A stretch of DNA of 64,000 bases, from assembly GCA_029783825.1 (NCBI GenBank), contig JAREIK010003088.1, forward strand, positions 2,073,669 through 2,137,668, in the 5' to 3' direction. A program made the position numbers and the translations under genes. This DNA comes from Sapria himalayana. Taxonomy: Eukaryota > Streptophyta > Magnoliopsida > Malpighiales > Rafflesiaceae. The notes beneath the pieces are model-generated. The model was given only the letters and a program-made list of their open reading frames with translations, was not told the origin of the DNA and did no database searches. Positions 61,244 through 64,000 of the stretch are shown one piece after another. The stretch's first letter is position 1. Each line of letters opens with the position of its first letter.

Positions 61244-64000
61244 AAAATAATTTTTAAAATTTTTTGACATGTGAATACCAAGTATAATTATATTAATCTT
61301 ATTAATTATATATCATATAAATTCAGTATAAACAATTTTAATAATAAATATTATAATAATGATCAAAAATAAATTAATAAACTATTATTAAAAATATAAA
61401 TATTAATTAACATATATTTACATGACACAAAATGATTAAATATCAAATCAAAATATATTACTAAATAATAATATTTAATTTCTATAATTTTTCTTCTTTT
61501 ATAAGCTTATATTTCTTTTATTAAAAATTAATTATTTAAATAATATGTCTCACTCGAAATTTATTTTCTAATTAATTTTTGTAAAAAATAAACCTATAAA
61601 TAATTAAAATGAATATTTAAAATCATAATAAATAGACATAAAAATGAGATTTATTTGTCATTAAGTAGTATATAGATGTTAAAAGGTTTTTGTATTTAGG
61701 GGTTCCGGGGTTTATGAGATTACTGATTTAAGTAATTATGCATTTAATGGTCTATAGGTTTTATTTAAAAAATGAAATAACAAAAATTTATTTTTATTAT
61801 TTTTTCTCAGATTTTTAAGATTATAACCTTGGAAAATATAATAATTTTTAAATTTTTTTCAAGAATCAATACAATATTTATTTATAATAATCATAATAAT
61901 TATATATAATATAAATTCAATATAAACAATTTATTGTTAGATATTCTAATAATTATCAAAAATAAATTAAAAATCTATAATGAATCAGATTCATATTACT
62001 TAAAATATAATATGAAAACCTAAAATGATTCAAAAGGAAAGTAAATATATTACTAAATAAAAATTATTTGTCTTGAAATTTTATTTTATTTTAAAAAGTT
62101 TATGTATATTTTTTTGATTAATAATAATTTATATAATTATATTATCTAACTCATATTTATGTTGTAATTAATATTTATATAAAATAAAGAAATAACTAAT
62201 TAAAATGAATATTTAAATTATAATGAAAAAAATAATAGTGAGATGTATTATTTATTATTTAGGGTATGCTGGTCTAGTTAAATTAGATAGGTCTCACTAA
62301 GTAATTTATTTTGTAATTAATAATTTCTATAAAAATAAACTGATAAATAATTAAAATAAAGATTTAAATTATACTGAATAAAAATTAAATAAAATTTATG
62401 ATTTATTATTAATGCAATAGCCATTTAATGGTTTAAGTATTTTGAGGTTTTGTCGTTTAGGATTGAAGCGATTTATGTTTAAGGTATTTAGGGTTTATCG
62501 GTTTTTTTAGACAAATATCTAAAAAATTTTGTAATTTTTTCTACTTTTTATAGGTTAGAACCTTTGAAATTATAATAATATTTAAAATATTTTGAAATGT
62601 GAATACATATTTAGTTATAATAATATTAATATTATACTATCATAAAATTCAATATCAACATTTTATTTATAGATATAATAATTAATAATCAAAAATTACA
62701 ATCAATTAAACTATTAATAATAAAGAGAGAGATTTAATTAAAAAATATTTACAAAACCCAAATGATTCAAACGTAAACTACAATATATTACCGGATATAA
62801 TTTTTAATTTTAAATTTTACTACTTTTATAAGCCTATATATATATATATATGCATATATTGGATTAAAAATAAATATTTTAAATTATATTTGTCGCGTCC
62901 TAAAGTTATTTTGTACTAGATATTCTATAAAAAGAAACTATATAATAAAATGAATATTTAAACCTTAGAATAAATAGAACTAAAAATTAGAGTTACTTAT
63001 TATAAATAGTATATAGCGGTTTAATGATTTATGTATTCATGCATTACGTGGTTTAGGAGTTACTGATAATGATCAAAATATTTTCAAAGGTTATAGGATT
63101 TTTTAACTGTGTATGCATTTAGTGATTTACATGTTTTATTTAAAAAATAAAATAACAAAAAATTTATTTTTATTATTTTTTGATATTTTCAAATGTTATA
63201 AACCTTTTAAAATATAATAATTTTTAATTTTTTTTCAAAAGTGAATTTAATATTTAGTTATAAAATCATTATTTTATTTATCATATAAATTCAATATAAA
63301 TAATTATATTGATAAATATTATAATAATGATCAAAATATAAATTTATAATCTATTATTAATAAGATAAATATCAATTAAAATATAATTATAAACCCTAAA
63401 ATGATTCAGAAGGAAAGTAAAATATATTACTATATAATAATTTTTGTCTTAAATTTTTTCTTCTTTTATATGTTTATCTATATTTTTGATAAAAAATAAT
63501 TTATATAAATTATATTTTTCTAACTCATAATTTATATTTTAATTAATATTTTAATAAATAAACGAATACATAATTAAATGGAAAATTTAAATTATAATGA
63601 AAAAAATATTTAGATTTATTATTTATTATTAGGGATATATGTTTAAAAGCATTATCTATTTAGGGTTTTTCAAGATTTAGTAGTTTGATTTAAGTGTTTA
63701 GGGATTTAGTGGTTTATATGTTTTTTTAACAATGAAATAACAAATAAAAATTATTTTTGATATGTTTCTCACATTTTCAGAGGTTATAAACCTCTGAAAA
63801 TATTTATAATTTTAAAGTTTTTTTAAAAATAATTATATATAATATAAACTAAATATAAACAATTTTATGATAAATATGTTATTAATTATAAAAAAAAAAT
63901 AGATTTAATATGCCATTATTAATATGATAGATATAAATTAAAATATAAATTGCAAAACCTAAAATTATTCAAAATCAAATTAAAATTTATTACTAAATAA

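Larger units (their letters stand above)
55797..64000. repeat. tandem satellite, monomer about 595 bp, continuing past the window
   Basis: At least 14 monomers, counted by the recurring centre GGTTATAACCTTTGAAAATA at about 56063, 56648, 57246, 57843, 58246, 58836, 59424, 60033, 60620, 61230, 61819, 62551, 63192 and 63781. Spacing is 585-603 bp for most, with one short unit (about 400 bp, internal deletion) and two long ones. Each monomer holds TTATTTTGTAATTAATATTT, AATTCAATATAAACAATTTT and AATGATCAAAAA blocks. Monomers 2, 3, 4 resemble 12, 13, 14 (offset about 5.9 kb), and 1, 2, 3 resemble 9, 10, 11 (offset about 4.57 kb). The DNA is extremely AT-rich and has no genes. Confidence 0.95.

Overview
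This is nuclear DNA from a flowering plant. Three spliced plant genes or gene pieces can be read in it: a LysM receptor kinase of the CERK1/LYK type, the first exon of ATG5, and a SIL1/Fes1-type HSP70 nucleotide exchange factor. All have GT-AG introns. The rest is AT-rich DNA full of plant-type transposons (L1-type LINEs with DUF4283 ORF1, a Ty3/gypsy element, a tRNA-derived SINE, GC-rich hAT-like MITEs), microsatellites and satellite DNA. A species cannot be named from what is visible.

Layout. 1-7.7 kb: the last eight exons of a CERK1-like kinase on +; its LysM ectodomain lies off the left edge. One intron carries a 524-bp hAT-like element, another a pair of direct repeats. 7.7-12 kb: a GC-rich pocket, a repeat block (X), a satellite fragment, and an orphan first exon of ATG5. 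12.1-19.6 kb: block Y, which holds promoter-side DNA and exons 1-3 of the SIL1-like gene plus most of its 5.6-kb third intron. Exons 4-6 follow at 20.5-21.2 kb; the 3' end of the gene is not found. 24-27.4 kb: a decayed LINE on -. 27.4-36.4 kb: about 9 kb of degenerate pyrimidine-rich minisatellite built on a CTTCTTATT-like nonamer, with one 330-bp non-repeat island. 36.6-38.1 kb: a hAT-like fragment and a LINE 3' piece. 38.5-43.7 kb: a truncated Ty3/gypsy element on - with one LTR, lying between two similar AT-rich octamer arrays. 44.3-52.1 kb: a second copy of block Y, giving an exon 1-3 copy of the SIL1-like gene. 52.7-53.7 kb: a second copy of block X. 54.1-55.8 kb: a LINE fragment lying inside satellite DNA and itself carrying a hAT-like MITE with a perfect 8-bp target duplication. 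55.8 kb to the right edge: a tandem satellite of about 595-bp monomers with higher-order similarity and a recurrent 28-bp palindrome.

The genes do not form a functional cluster: chitin/symbiosis signalling, autophagy and ER protein folding are neighbours by chance as far as the sequence shows. The notable content is structural: segmental duplication of part of a housekeeping gene, gene fragments, and several large tandem arrays. No new enzymatic or defence system was found. Exon boundaries were placed by eye from homology and splice consensus; percent identities were not calculated.
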